DNA of 48,150 nt from Akkermansiaceae bacterium UBA5689 (GTDB lineage: Bacteria > Verrucomicrobiota > Verrucomicrobiia > Verrucomicrobiales > Akkermansiaceae): assembly GCA_002420305.1 (NCBI GenBank), contig DIHT01000122.1:1133-49282 (forward strand). Reading direction: 5' to 3'. The notes under the pieces were generated by a model, which ran no database searches, was not told the origin of the DNA, and saw only the letters and a list, made by a program, of their open reading frames with translations. The first letter of the stretch is position 1, and every line of letters begins with the position of its first letter. The position numbers and the translations under genes are program-made. Shown in pieces: positions 31,395-40,279 of the stretch.

Positions 31395-31928
31395 GGAGAT
31401 TCCACAATGGTTTGTGGTAAGTCCAGCACTCGATATGAACCTATTTTAAGGAATCGAGCGTTCTTTTGTAGAAAACAAACTGATCCATCCGCCATCAGAG
31501 AAGGGCGTTCCAACAAGACTGCGGATTTCGTTCATCAAGCGAGGGAATCGAACTTGCTCGACGGAAGGGTTATCTATCGGGGATTCGGAGCCAAAGAATG
31601 ATGGGTTGCAGCTGCCCATGATCTAAGCGAAGGGTTCTCCACCTTCTACATCCCGATGAACGTTACTTCCCCGCTCAATATCCGAACAGTTAGTCCGTTG
31701 GCTATAGCGCCTGCACACGCTGCATCTGGGATCGCTCAATTTTCTGAGTTTAGCGATCGCTTTGACGGTCCCGACTTAGATTAGGGATGGGCTAAGATCA
31801 GCCCGGGGTAAGGACAAAGATAGTGGTTTTAGACCTCAGACCGATTTACAGTTCCAACCGGGTTTGCTGATTGCGGTGCCGTTGACAAATTTAAGCAGTC
31901 CAGACCAGAATCTGATCAGAACACTTTC
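31395..31928. other. Intergenic stretch (534 bp) with a gene remnant
   Basis: Between divergent galK and the GH13 gene. Apart from the lectin-like remnant at 31656-31784 I see no credible gene; the frames at 31307-31516 (minus) and 31407-31601 (plus) lack protein character. Confidence 0.4.
31656..31784 (+). pseudogene. Possible remnant of a secreted lectin-like (ConA-type) protein
   Basis: ATG at 31656 encodes 42 residues: a leader-like start (SPLAIAPAHAASG) and then FSDRFDGPDLD, stopped by TAG. After the stop the same frame continues GWAKISPG before further stops. The pattern F-x-D-x-F-(D/E)-G/R-P-D-L-x-x-x-W is the typical opening of concanavalin-like/3-keto-disaccharide-hydrolase-type domains of PVC bacteria, so this looks like the decayed 5' end of such a gene. 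Confidence 0.4.
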
Positions 31929-33746
31929 ATGAATAAGCTCCCTCTATTCCTGCTGATTCTTACTGGAGTCCTCTTGTGTTCTTGGCTGCCTGCGACGGCA
32001 CAGCCGAAGTGGTTTGCGGACGCAATCTGGTATCAAGTCTTCCCTGAGCGTTTCTGTAATGGCGATAAAACTAATGATCCGGTTCGAGCGAGTCTGAAGG
32101 ATACCTGGCCTTATTTGATTCCGGCTGACTGGCAACCCAGCCCATGGACATCGGATTGGTATAAGCTTCAACCCTGGGAGCAAGACGGTCGTGACTTTTA
32201 TGTCCACGCTCAATTACGGCGCTATGGGGGAGACCTTCAAGGTATCCTCAACAAGCTCGATTACCTCAAGAATCTTGGAGTGAACACCCTCTACCTCAAT
32301 CCAATCTTTGAGAGCCCCTCCTTGCACAAATATGGCGCCACTCTCTATCACCATGTCGATAAGCACTTCGGTCCTGCTCCCGCAGCAGACCTTGCCCTTT
32401 TCGCAGCGGAAGATCCCGGGGACCCAGCAACGTGGAAATGGTCAGCGGCTGACAAGCTCTTCCTCGAGCTGATCAGGCAAGTCCATCGGCGGGACATGCG
32501 CATTATTATTGACGGGGTCTTTAACCACGTTGGAATCCCGTTCTGGGCCCTCCAAAAGGCCCGTAGGGAAGGTCCTGCCAGCCTCTATGCAGAATGGTTC
32601 GATATTCATCGGTGGGACGATCCGACGACCCCTGAAGACGAGTTTGAATACCGTGGATGGGCAGGAGTGAAGGGTCTGCCTGAATTTCGTAAGAATGCCC
32701 GCGGACCCCATCCCGCAGCAAAAAGACATATGCACGCCATCGTAAAACGTTGGATGGATCCGAATGGGGATGGGGACCCCTCTGATGGAATCGATGGCTG
32801 GAGGCTCGACGTAGCGGCCGAGGTTCCTATTGCATTCTGGCATGAATTACGCGGATGGGTGGCCGAGATTAATCCAGATGCTTACCTCACGGGGGAAATA
32901 TGGTGGGAAGACTACCGGAGTCACAAACTCAAGAACGCCGGTCCTTGGCTCGAGAAGGCTTTTGATGGCGTCATGAATTACCGCTTTACCGATGCGGTCC
33001 TTCGCTTCGCCAATGAGGAGCATGAGCCCACTCCGGCAGTGGAATTCCTCGAATCTCTCAAACGCATTGAGGACGATTACGGATACTCAAAGGTTCTAGA
33101 GATACAAAACCTCCTCGATAGTCACGATGTGGCCCGCCTTGGCTCGGTGGTCATGAACCCGGAAGCTCGACTGGATCACGACGCCAACGTCAAAGGTAAA
33201 CCTGATTATCGGACTGGTCCACCCAACAGAGAAGCTCGGCAGAAACTGAAGTTCATGGCCGCCCTTCAGTTTTTGCTGCCAGGTGCTCCGTACATCTACT
33301 ATGGGACAGAAGCTGGGATGTGGGGAGCGGATGATCCGGACTGCCGGAAGCCTATGCTATGGCCAAATACCAACTATGACGATGAGGTCTTCCTTCCAAC
33401 GCAGGAGAAAAGGCCGCCGGTTAGGGTGGCCTTCGATGTCGAGCTGCACCAGTTCTATCAAACTTTGTGCAGCCTCCGGCGAAAGAGGGCGGTATGGCGG
33501 CGTGGCAATTTTCAGGTTCTATCGACCGGTGAGCGTTGGTTTGCATTTAGCCGTAAGGCGGGAAACGAGGGGGCGGTTGTCGTGGTGAATGCGGGGAAGA
33601 GGAGCTTGCGGGCTCCTGCCTCAAGATTTTTTGAGGAGGGAGGCGGGCCTCGCATACTGAGTTCCCCTACCCATCCCCAAAGAGCCAATCCCGCGGTTGA
33701 TTTGGTGGTGGAGCCTTGGGGCATTGTCATCTTGGAAGAGAGCTGA
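31929..33746 (+). CDS. Secreted GH13 alpha-amylase-family glycoside hydrolase
   Basis: A 605-aa protein with a signal peptide (to ~25, PATA). The (beta/alpha)8 barrel of GH13 is clear: IWYQVFPERFCNGD at the start, region I IIIDGVFNHVG, region II GWRLDVAAE with nucleophile Asp294, region III LTGEIWWED with acid/base Glu323, and region IV LLDSHD with Asp400. YIYYGTEAGMWG and a C-terminal beta domain follow. The N-terminal layout resembles neopullulanase/cyclomaltodextrinase-type enzymes acting on maltodextrins. Exact specificity is not readable. It is exported, so it acts on extracellular or periplasmic alpha-glucans. ATG at 31929; no strong ribosome-binding site. Confidence 0.92.
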   Translation: MNKLPLFLLILTGVLLCSWLPATAQPKWFADAIWYQVFPERFCNGDKTNDPVRASLKDTWPYLIPADWQPSPWTSDWYKLQPWEQDGRDFYVHAQLRRYGGDLQGILNKLDYLKNLGVNTLYLNPIFESPSLHKYGATLYHHVDKHFGPAPAADLALFAAEDPGDPATWKWSAADKLFLELIRQVHRRDMRIIIDGVFNHVGIPFWALQKARREGPASLYAEWFDIHRWDDPTTPEDEFEYRGWAGVKGLPEFRKNARGPHPAAKRHMHAIVKRWMDPNGDGDPSDGIDGWRLDVAAEVPIAFWHELRGWVAEINPDAYLTGEIWWEDYRSHKLKNAGPWLEKAFDGVMNYRFTDAVLRFANEEHEPTPAVEFLESLKRIEDDYGYSKVLEIQNLLDSHDVARLGSVVMNPEARLDHDANVKGKPDYRTGPPNREARQKLKFMAALQFLLPGAPYIYYGTEAGMWGADDPDCRKPMLWPNTNYDDEVFLPTQEKRPPVRVAFDVELHQFYQTLCSLRRKRAVWRRGNFQVLSTGERWFAFSRKAGNEGAVVVVNAGKRSLRAPASRFFEEGGGPRILSSPTHPQRANPAVDLVVEPWGIVILEES

Positions 33747-34029
33747 TCAAAATCTCGCCTTCGGAAACGCGACAGTCAGAGGATCAACGGGTGTTACGGC
33801 ATTTTCCCGCTGAAACCCTAGGCGAGACGTCGGGGTTTCCGGCCGGGACCTTGGCCCTCTTGCGGCGTGGATTCTTTGGTCTGGACCTATGAGGGATCCA
33901 AGATGTGGTCCTTGAAATCCTACCTAATTGACTTGGGGCGCCCGGATGCCCCGGTAGGATCGCGGGTAGACAAAGGGTTGCGGGGCGCACTCTGACGACT
34001 GAGAGCAAGGTCCAACGACACAGGGAATC

Positions 34030-34590
34030 ATGAATAGCTTTGAATTTATAATGGTATTGGTCTCGATCATTATTGGGCTGGGTATCGCGGAGTTGCTGCA
34101 GGGGGTCGCGAGGATGATGCGAGGCCGGTTTGAAGGCGGTTTGCTCCATATTCTGTGGACGGCAAATATGCTTAACATGCTCATCCAATGCTTTTGGAGC
34201 TGGTGGATGCTAGAGGGTAAGAGCGATTGGGCCTATTATGAATTACTTATGGTCCTGTTAGGCCCAATTGTGATGTATATCATTTCCTCGCTGCTCCATA
34301 TCCCTGAGCAGTGGTCCAGCCGATTGGATGCAAAGTTTATCAACCACAGGAGGCCTTTTTTTGTCCTTTTCCTGATTTTGATGATCATTTTCACCTTCGG
34401 AGACATTCAATTTAGCCAGGAAGGAAGTGTGAGCCGCCATGCTGTCAGGGGGGTAGCCGCTACGCTGTTCTTCTTGCTGTTGTTAACGGAGAAGCGGACA
34501 CTCCACCTCATTGGAGCGATATTCTTCCTTCTCGTACAGGCTTTCTTTATCATGAACTGGAGTTGGATCTTATCGAAAGTCGCCGCTTAA
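34030..34590 (+). CDS. Multi-pass membrane protein, unknown function
   Basis: A 186-aa protein with about six hydrophobic segments: ~5-24, ~42-62, ~70-92, ~108-124, ~140-152 and ~158-178. It starts MNSFEFIMVLVSIIIGLGIA, a pattern seen in small uncharacterised bacterial membrane proteins. AGGGAATC precedes the ATG. No catalytic or transport motif is recognised. A strong intrinsic terminator follows at 34700-34731, marking the end of this transcript. Confidence 0.68.
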   Translation: MNSFEFIMVLVSIIIGLGIAELLQGVARMMRGRFEGGLLHILWTANMLNMLIQCFWSWWMLEGKSDWAYYELLMVLLGPIVMYIISSLLHIPEQWSSRLDAKFINHRRPFFVLFLILMIIFTFGDIQFSQEGSVSRHAVRGVAATLFFLLLLTEKRTLHLIGAIFFLLVQAFFIMNWSWILSKVAA

Positions 34591-34699
34591 TCTCTAGTGT
34601 GGGCACTCCGGTTCATCTAACAGTTTTGCCAGTCGATCCAGGAGACCAGGATCTAAAGGCCTCAATTGCGATCCCAAGATCGCTATGGGACTCTTCCTC

Positions 34700-34731
34700 A
34701 CCCAACGAGCGTCTTATCGTTGGGTGTTTTT
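34700..34731 (+). terminator. Strong intrinsic terminator
   Basis: ACCCAACGA (34700-34708) and TCGTTGGGT (34717-34725) form a perfect 9-bp stem with an 8-base loop, followed by GTTTTT. It is oriented for the rightward membrane-protein gene. The stop codon of the leftward esterase gene lies in the loop, so the hairpin also ends that coding region. Confidence 0.85.
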
Positions 34732-35571
34732 CTCCACATAGGCCCAAGTGTCCTTGCCCCAAGGCCCTGCAGTGAGGCAGGCTGGGTTGTGTAGGAATTT
34801 CTTGGCAGGATCCTTCCGGTTCAGGCAGCTGGAGCCCGCGGGATAAGAGGCAATGTTCTTTGGTAGCTGCGCAAACTCGTAGGGTATTTCCAGGTGGTCA
34901 AGAGATTCTCGAAAACGACCAGTATTGAGGGCTCCTTGGACCAGTCGAAGCTTTAGCAAGGCCCGAATCGCCTGGGTCTTCTTGGCATACTGGGGCACAT
35001 AATTTCTCGATTCCTCACCGGTAATACTTGTGCCTCGTCCAGGGTCGAGGGCGATTGAGGTCGAAAACACTTCGAGGTGTTTAGCGCCCCAAAAAATTGA
35101 ACCGGCAGCGCCCATGGAGAACCCCATGATCACTCTCTGTCTACGATTCGTTGTTAGGTTGTATTGTTTTTGCAGGAAGGGTAAGAGCTCTTTCAGGATG
35201 TTCGTTTCCGGCCGTTTCCCTTTCGCGCCATCCCTCCATACAGTGGCCTCATATTTTTCGGGAAAGACTACAGCGAAATCTCCAATTACCCCTTCTTTAC
35301 GAGCACTCTCGTAGTTCTGCATGACTTCAGATGACGCGTTGCCACCACCTGCTCCGTGGAGAAAAACAATGACCGGATACGGTCCTTTGTCGTTGTTGTG
35401 ACCCGGTGGCAAATACAGGGTGTAATTGATGGTATCACCCGTAATCGGTCCCTTGTAAGAAAGGGCCTTCTGGTATTGTCCTTCATGGAGGCTGTTTCCG
35501 GGCAGAGCGCTGGCTTCATCCGAGGAAATCCCCAAAGCGATACAACCCGCAAGGATAACGAGTAATCTCAT
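34714..35571 (-). CDS. Secreted alpha/beta-hydrolase (esterase D/polyhydroxybutyrate-depolymerase-like)
   Basis: A 285-aa protein from the ATG at 35571, which opens with a signal peptide (MRLLVILAGCIALG...SALP); the frame extends upstream to 35709. Motifs: PVIVFLHGAGGG (oxyanion loop, ~66-77), GFSMGAAG with nucleophile Ser152, and LDPGRG. The pattern is that of esterase D/PHB-depolymerase-like hydrolases, which are frequent beside carbohydrate-degradation genes and deacetylate or deacylate substrates. The catalytic Asp and His are not assigned with certainty. It is the last of three leftward genes (DUF1501, PQQ protein, esterase). Confidence 0.8.
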   Translation of the reverse strand: MRLLVILAGCIALGISSDEASALPGNSLHEGQYQKALSYKGPITGDTINYTLYLPPGHNNDKGPYPVIVFLHGAGGGNASSEVMQNYESARKEGVIGDFAVVFPEKYEATVWRDGAKGKRPETNILKELLPFLQKQYNLTTNRRQRVIMGFSMGAAGSIFWGAKHLEVFSTSIALDPGRGTSITGEESRNYVPQYAKKTQAIRALLKLRLVQGALNTGRFRESLDHLEIPYEFAQLPKNIASYPAGSSCLNRKDPAKKFLHNPACLTAGPWGKDTWAYVEKNTQR

Positions 35572-35684
35572 GCAGCCCAGAGCTACCATGGGGGCGAGGG
35601 GGAGAGAAGGCCCATGATTGAGGTCTGACATTATGCGCGACATGTCCCTGCCCAAGCCGGAAAGCGAGTAGTCGGTCCTTGGAC

Positions 35685-37208
35685 TTAGGCCTTCTTGCCG
35701 AAAGCCCACAAATGGTTTTTCGAGCGGATGTAGAGGACTTGATCCGCAACGGCTGGAGTAGTGTAAATCTCCTCTCCGAGATCATACTCCTTCAGGATCG
35801 TCATGGTCTCGGCGTCTTTTAGAACCAGAATCACTCCTCTCTGCGCGCAGAGTAAAACTTTGTTACCCCAGGCAATGGGACTTGCATAGTACTCTCCACT
35901 GATTCCACACCGCTTTGGTCCGTAGACAGTCGCTCCGGTGGCTGCATCAAGGCAGGTTAGGACGCCTCCGGTTTTAATTAAATAGAGACGGTTATCCAAC
36001 AGGAGTGGCGACGATACATAGGGTAGTGCCTTTCCTTTATCGTAGGTCCAGGCAAGACCGCTTCCGGGTGCGATTACATTTTCTCCACCGGCTTCGACCG
36101 CTACCATTATGTTTCTGCCAGGAGCCGAAGAGTTTTGAACACGCGCAAATTCCTCTGGAGTCCATGAGTCATCCCCATTGCTGTCGACAAAATTGAAGAC
36201 ATCGAGAGCCCGGCTGGGGGGGAGCTCATCTCTGGTAATACCTCCGCTTTTGTCCTTGTCGAAGCGTTTGAAAAACCAACCCGGATCTGATGCTTCCTTC
36301 GGACCGACCTCGATATCGCCCCAGAAAATCTGATCTCTTCTCTCCTTAGCATTTGCATTTGGGGTCGCCCAAGCAGCGAAGAAAAGGCGGTCCTTCCCCG
36401 CTACCGGCGTGGTACAAGGGAACACACAAAGGTCATCCACACGCCATAGAAGCTTACCATTGGTGAGATCGTAGGAGCGGAGGGAGAGCATTCCAGGGAC
36501 AACCAGCTCTGTCCGTTTCGAATTCTTCCATACGAATGGTGTCGCATAAGTGGTCCGAAAGCCCGGACGAGGTATCTCCCAACGGACGGTCCCATCCTTA
36601 GTGGAGATGCCTAGAATCGCAGCTTCTTTAGACCCATCACGATTGAGCACCAGAAGATCTTCATGAATTACTGGAGACGTTCCGGTCCCGAAGGTATTCG
36701 AGCGGAATGAGAGTCTTCGCTCCCATGCCAGCTCTCCTCCTTGGACGTCCCTCGCAATAAGCCCATAGCCACCAAAATAGAAATAGACCCTCTCACCATC
36801 GGTACAAGGAGTCGGGGCAGCGGGGTTTGCGGCCCGGTGCCCGTAGCGATCATTCTTGGCACCCTTCACCCGGTGCTGCCACAGAACTCTGCCATCGGTG
36901 CGGCTATACGCCGTCATCACAAGGGTCGTGCCTCCGTCTTCCGCGGAAGAGAGAAACAAAGCGTTGCCTGTAACAGCTGGAGAGGAATGCCCCGAACCGG
37001 ACGGCGCTTTCCACAGCAGAGAGTCTTTGCCCAAGCCCTCTAGTAGACCGTCGTCATTTGCCGAGGAACGGGCGAGTCCACCCGGACCACGAAAGCCTGG
37101 CCACTCGGGGAGTTGTTCAGCGACTATCGTGGAGGCAAGCGCCACCGAAAGCAGAAGTAGAAGGGGTGGTTTGGTTTTCACGGCATGATCTCTAGTTGGT
37201 GATTGCAT
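35685..37208 (-). CDS. Secreted PQQ-like beta-propeller protein with EF-hand pair
   Basis: A 507-aa protein; ATG at 37208 (GTG at 37181 would give MKTKPPLLLLLSVALAS, a tighter signal peptide). WPGFRGPGG is the usual opening of PVC-phylum PQQ-propeller proteins. WD-like blades recur (DGRVLWQHRVKG, TKDGTVRWEIPRPG, NGKLLWRVDD and DAATGATVYGPKR). Two EF-hand calcium loops interrupt the propeller: DKDKSGGITRDE (317-328) and DSNGDDSWTPEE (342-353). No true PQQ-dehydrogenase active site is seen, so it is probably a binding or scaffold protein of the periplasm. It follows the DUF1501 gene by 117 bp, same strand. Confidence 0.85.
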   Translation of the reverse strand: MQSPTRDHAVKTKPPLLLLLSVALASTIVAEQLPEWPGFRGPGGLARSSANDDGLLEGLGKDSLLWKAPSGSGHSSPAVTGNALFLSSAEDGGTTLVMTAYSRTDGRVLWQHRVKGAKNDRYGHRAANPAAPTPCTDGERVYFYFGGYGLIARDVQGGELAWERRLSFRSNTFGTGTSPVIHEDLLVLNRDGSKEAAILGISTKDGTVRWEIPRPGFRTTYATPFVWKNSKRTELVVPGMLSLRSYDLTNGKLLWRVDDLCVFPCTTPVAGKDRLFFAAWATPNANAKERRDQIFWGDIEVGPKEASDPGWFFKRFDKDKSGGITRDELPPSRALDVFNFVDSNGDDSWTPEEFARVQNSSAPGRNIMVAVEAGGENVIAPGSGLAWTYDKGKALPYVSSPLLLDNRLYLIKTGGVLTCLDAATGATVYGPKRCGISGEYYASPIAWGNKVLLCAQRGVILVLKDAETMTILKEYDLGEEIYTTPAVADQVLYIRSKNHLWAFGKKA

Positions 37209-37325
37209 GGGGTACGACAGCAGGGGGCATGCCGAAGTGTTTGCAACCCCTTCGAGCTATCACGGTTTATCAGGCCTGTTAAGCCTTTCATAAGTCCGCC
37301 AGCATCAAGGTGCGGGAACCCAGAG

Positions 37326-38786
37326 CTAGAATAGCTCTTTAATCGGCTTTCCTTCCAGAATCGTTCGTGACAACTCGGGGGGGAGCAGCTCCGGGGAAAT
37401 GCGGATCTGATTTGGGTCAAACACCGTGTGTAGAATAGTGGCTAGCAGGTTCTCCGGCCCATAGGGCTCACTCGCAGGGCGGCTTCCGGTGCGATCAGAA
37501 TGGCCAATAACCTGTCCCATCTTCAAGCCTCCGCCAGCCAGGAGCAAAGGAGTGAGATGTCCGTGGTGGTCTGTCCCCGCATCCCGGTTCTTCTTAATGG
37601 GAGACCGTCCCATTTCCCCTGTTATAACCAGAAGGATATCGTCACTCAGTCCACGTGCAGCCACGTCGTCGAGAAACGCGGAAACTGCATGGTCCATCTG
37701 GGCCCCCAAGGTTTGCATGCCGACCAAGGTGCCGGGGTTGTTAGCGCCACTACCGTGAAAGTCCCAACTGGAATCGACAACCGTAACAAATCCACAACCG
37801 GCCTCACAGAGTCTACGTGCAAGGAGCATTTCCTTTCCTAGCAAGTTGGTCCAGCGGGCCTGATCAACGAGCTTCTTTTTTCCCTTGTGGAGAAAGTATT
37901 TTCCTCCCTCGTGGTAATCCGCCATCCGGAACAGATGACTGGTATCATAGCGGCTGATAGTTTTGGGATCTTCCTTGGATAGGTCAAAGGCGTCGGAAAC
38001 ACCACGAAGGAGCAGGTCGTAGCTCTGGCGCTGCATCTGGCTCATGCTTCCAGCCTGCCCAGCCCGGTCCATCTTACGATTTAGCTGATCCAACTTGCCC
38101 AGCAACTCGAAACGATCAGTGAATCGGCCGCGGGAGATCTGAAGGTCGAAATTACTCAACTGACTAGAGCTCCCGTCGAGGAGGAAGCCCTTGCAATCTC
38201 CGGACAGGCTTCCTGCGCCTGCTACTTGCTGCCTGATTCGGGGCAGGCCAAAGGTCGCAGTCGGTGACCCGAGCTGGAGGCCTGGCTCAACGGCCTCCGG
38301 AACAATCACCGAATTCATGGGGATTCCGGTCCGGTGATGGAACGGACCAGTGCCTAGCGCACAGAGGGCCGACATCGCTGCCCCTGAGGGATGACGTCCG
38401 GTGAGTATGGGAAGATGGTTGTGACTCCCATCGTTGGTGGCGAAGGATCGGACCACCGCGACACGATCGGCCCGTTGGGCCAACTGGGGCAGGGTGCCCC
38501 CAAACCAAACCCCTGGAAGCTTTGTTTGCACCTCGCCAGTACAACTTCGGTTGTTGCTGGCAACGTCAAGCTTTGGGTCGAAGGTTTCAATCTGAGGAGG
38601 CCCTCCTTGAAGAAATAGAAACACGACAGATTTCTTTTTGATCACGTCACGGCTCAGAGCCGCGTGGGAGGGAGATGCCAGGAAACCCGGGAGGCTAAGT
38701 CCACCGAGGCTTCCAATGCGGAGAAAGTCACGTCGCCCCAGCGATGAGCGACCGTCAGTAAACCTCTCGTCCGTAAACGTCAGCAT
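37326..38786 (-). CDS. DUF1501 domain-containing protein
   Basis: A 486-aa protein with a Tat-like leader (GRRDFLRIGSLGGLSLPGFL, Arg18-Arg19) and the DUF1501 domain: FLFLQGGPPQIETFDPK, the GSHNHLPILTGRHP region, GCGFVTVVDSSWDFH, LLVITGEMGRSP and DAGTDHHGHLTPLLLAGGG. DUF1501 proteins belong to the sulfatase/alkaline-phosphatase-like superfamily, are exported and typical of Planctomycetes and Verrucomicrobia; their reaction is unknown. They are normally encoded next to a DUF1549/DUF1553 cytochrome-type protein, which is absent here. ATG at 38786. Confidence 0.92.
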   Translation of the reverse strand: MLTFTDERFTDGRSSLGRRDFLRIGSLGGLSLPGFLASPSHAALSRDVIKKKSVVFLFLQGGPPQIETFDPKLDVASNNRSCTGEVQTKLPGVWFGGTLPQLAQRADRVAVVRSFATNDGSHNHLPILTGRHPSGAAMSALCALGTGPFHHRTGIPMNSVIVPEAVEPGLQLGSPTATFGLPRIRQQVAGAGSLSGDCKGFLLDGSSSQLSNFDLQISRGRFTDRFELLGKLDQLNRKMDRAGQAGSMSQMQRQSYDLLLRGVSDAFDLSKEDPKTISRYDTSHLFRMADYHEGGKYFLHKGKKKLVDQARWTNLLGKEMLLARRLCEAGCGFVTVVDSSWDFHGSGANNPGTLVGMQTLGAQMDHAVSAFLDDVAARGLSDDILLVITGEMGRSPIKKNRDAGTDHHGHLTPLLLAGGGLKMGQVIGHSDRTGSRPASEPYGPENLLATILHTVFDPNQIRISPELLPPELSRTILEGKPIKELF

Positions 38787-39001
38787 TCCTACCTGATTAT
38801 TGACGGAATTTCAATCCGTCCGCAATTCCTAATGCCAGATAGGCTTCCCGCGCTCAAGGGGCGTACGGGGAAGCAGTAATCCCATTCGTCGACTAGGTTT
38901 GCCGGAGGTTTGCGGTAAATTGCCAAGCCCAACCAACCTCCAAAAATTGTAGCTATTGCGCGCCACCATCGGATGCTCTAATAGTCGGAACATCGCCTTC
39001 A

Positions 39002-40066
39002 ATGCCTACAGACGTTGCTAACACCAAGGAGCTTAAGCGGCTAACCAACGAAGCGCTAAACTACACTGGGCCTAGGGGCATCCTTGCGGCCATCGTCGAT
39101 GAACTCGTAGGTATTCTCGAAAGTGTTTCCGGGTTTCGGGTCGACCAAGAACAAAGCCTGACCGAGGGAGAAACCGTATGTGACGATGGATTGGCTATTT
39201 CGCCGGCGCAGGCCGCGTGTTGCGCAGGTGAATACCAACGAACCGCCTTCTTTCTGCGGGGGGCGCACAGCGCCATTATGCAAGCCCTTGTGGCAAACCC
39301 GGGAGGGGTAGTTCGGGTCCTGTATGCGGGATCCGGACCTTATGCGACGCTCGCTGTTCCGCTCATGACTATTTTCCCACCTGAGAAGGTGAAGTTTACA
39401 ATACTCGATCTGCACCCTGAATCCATTCAGTCTGTCAGGGCTATAGTCTCCGAGCTTGGCCTAGAATGCAGTGTCGAGTCGTACGTCGTGACAGATGCTT
39501 GCAAGTACACGATTCCTCCGAGAGGCCTCCCCGATATTCTTCTTTGTGAAACCATGAGCACAGCCTTGGAAAAGGAGCCCCAAGTCGGAATTACACGCCA
39601 TCTTCTGGGTCAGGCTCCAGATGCTATCATGGTTCCTGAATCCGTGCGGATCGAAGCGTTTCTTGTAAATACTTCCGACGAGCCCGACATGATTATCCCT
39701 GAGAGTGAAGATCCGTCTGGGTGTCGGCAACCGAACAGAATCTCTTTGGGTCCTGTCTTTGAACTCAGCAAGGCGGCCATTCGGTACTGGGCGCCCACCG
39801 AAACCCACCGCCTGCCGGGTCAGTCGATCCGGCTCCCGCTTATTCCTGAGCCGAGTTACCGTCCCTTTCTCTTCACGACGATCAACACTCACGGTGAGCA
39901 CGTCTTATTGACCCACGATTGTAACCTCACAGGAATCCGGGAGATCATGGAGATTGATCCCGTCGCTGCTGGTGACAGCTACCAGTTCTCTTATCAGTTG
40001 GGTCAAAATCCGCGCCTTGTGGCCGAAGCATCAGGGTCACATGCACCGGGCTCTCGCACAGATTGA
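39002..40066 (+). CDS. Class I SAM methyltransferase with PRMT-like double-E loop
   Basis: A 354-aa cytosolic protein. An N-terminal helical part (1-~95) precedes a Rossmann fold: motif I VLYAGSGPYATL (Gly110 and Gly112), then ILDLHPESI with Asp136 as the ribose-binding acid. Motif III/IV is PDILLCETMSTALEKEPQVG, in which Glu183 and Glu192 are nine residues apart, the spacing of the 'double-E loop' of protein arginine methyltransferases. A beta-rich C-terminal part begins at APDAIMVPESVRIEAFLV, as in PRMTs after the Rossmann fold. A clear THW loop is not seen. The substrate is unknown; a protein or small-molecule N-methyltransferase is the best guess. ATG at 39002. No partner gene is adjacent. 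Confidence 0.65.
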   Translation: MPTDVANTKELKRLTNEALNYTGPRGILAAIVDELVGILESVSGFRVDQEQSLTEGETVCDDGLAISPAQAACCAGEYQRTAFFLRGAHSAIMQALVANPGGVVRVLYAGSGPYATLAVPLMTIFPPEKVKFTILDLHPESIQSVRAIVSELGLECSVESYVVTDACKYTIPPRGLPDILLCETMSTALEKEPQVGITRHLLGQAPDAIMVPESVRIEAFLVNTSDEPDMIIPESEDPSGCRQPNRISLGPVFELSKAAIRYWAPTETHRLPGQSIRLPLIPEPSYRPFLFTTINTHGEHVLLTHDCNLTGIREIMEIDPVAAGDSYQFSYQLGQNPRLVAEASGSHAPGSRTD

Positions 40067-40259
40067 TGCAATCCTGAGATCGGTTTAAAGGCGGATAGAA
40101 GATCTAATCCTGGACAGCGAGCTCAGGTGTTCGGCTTTCCGAGAGGGAGTTGAGTTTCGCATCCTAGTTAGTGGAAGAAGGTAGGATGGAAGGGCTGCAG
40201 CGCTCATTGAAGAGATATTTTATACGAAATTTGCAAGGAAGTTAACTGAACCTGTTGTA

Positions 40260-40279
40260 GCCTCATGAATTCATGAGGC
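40260..40279. promoter_or_regulatory. Perfect 20-bp palindrome overlapping a start codon
   Basis: GCCTCATGAATTCATGAGGC is perfectly self-complementary and includes both the ATG at 40273 (main frame) and an ATG at 40265 that opens only three codons (ATG AAT TCA TGA). It could be an operator, or a structure that controls translation of the following gene. Confidence 0.5.
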
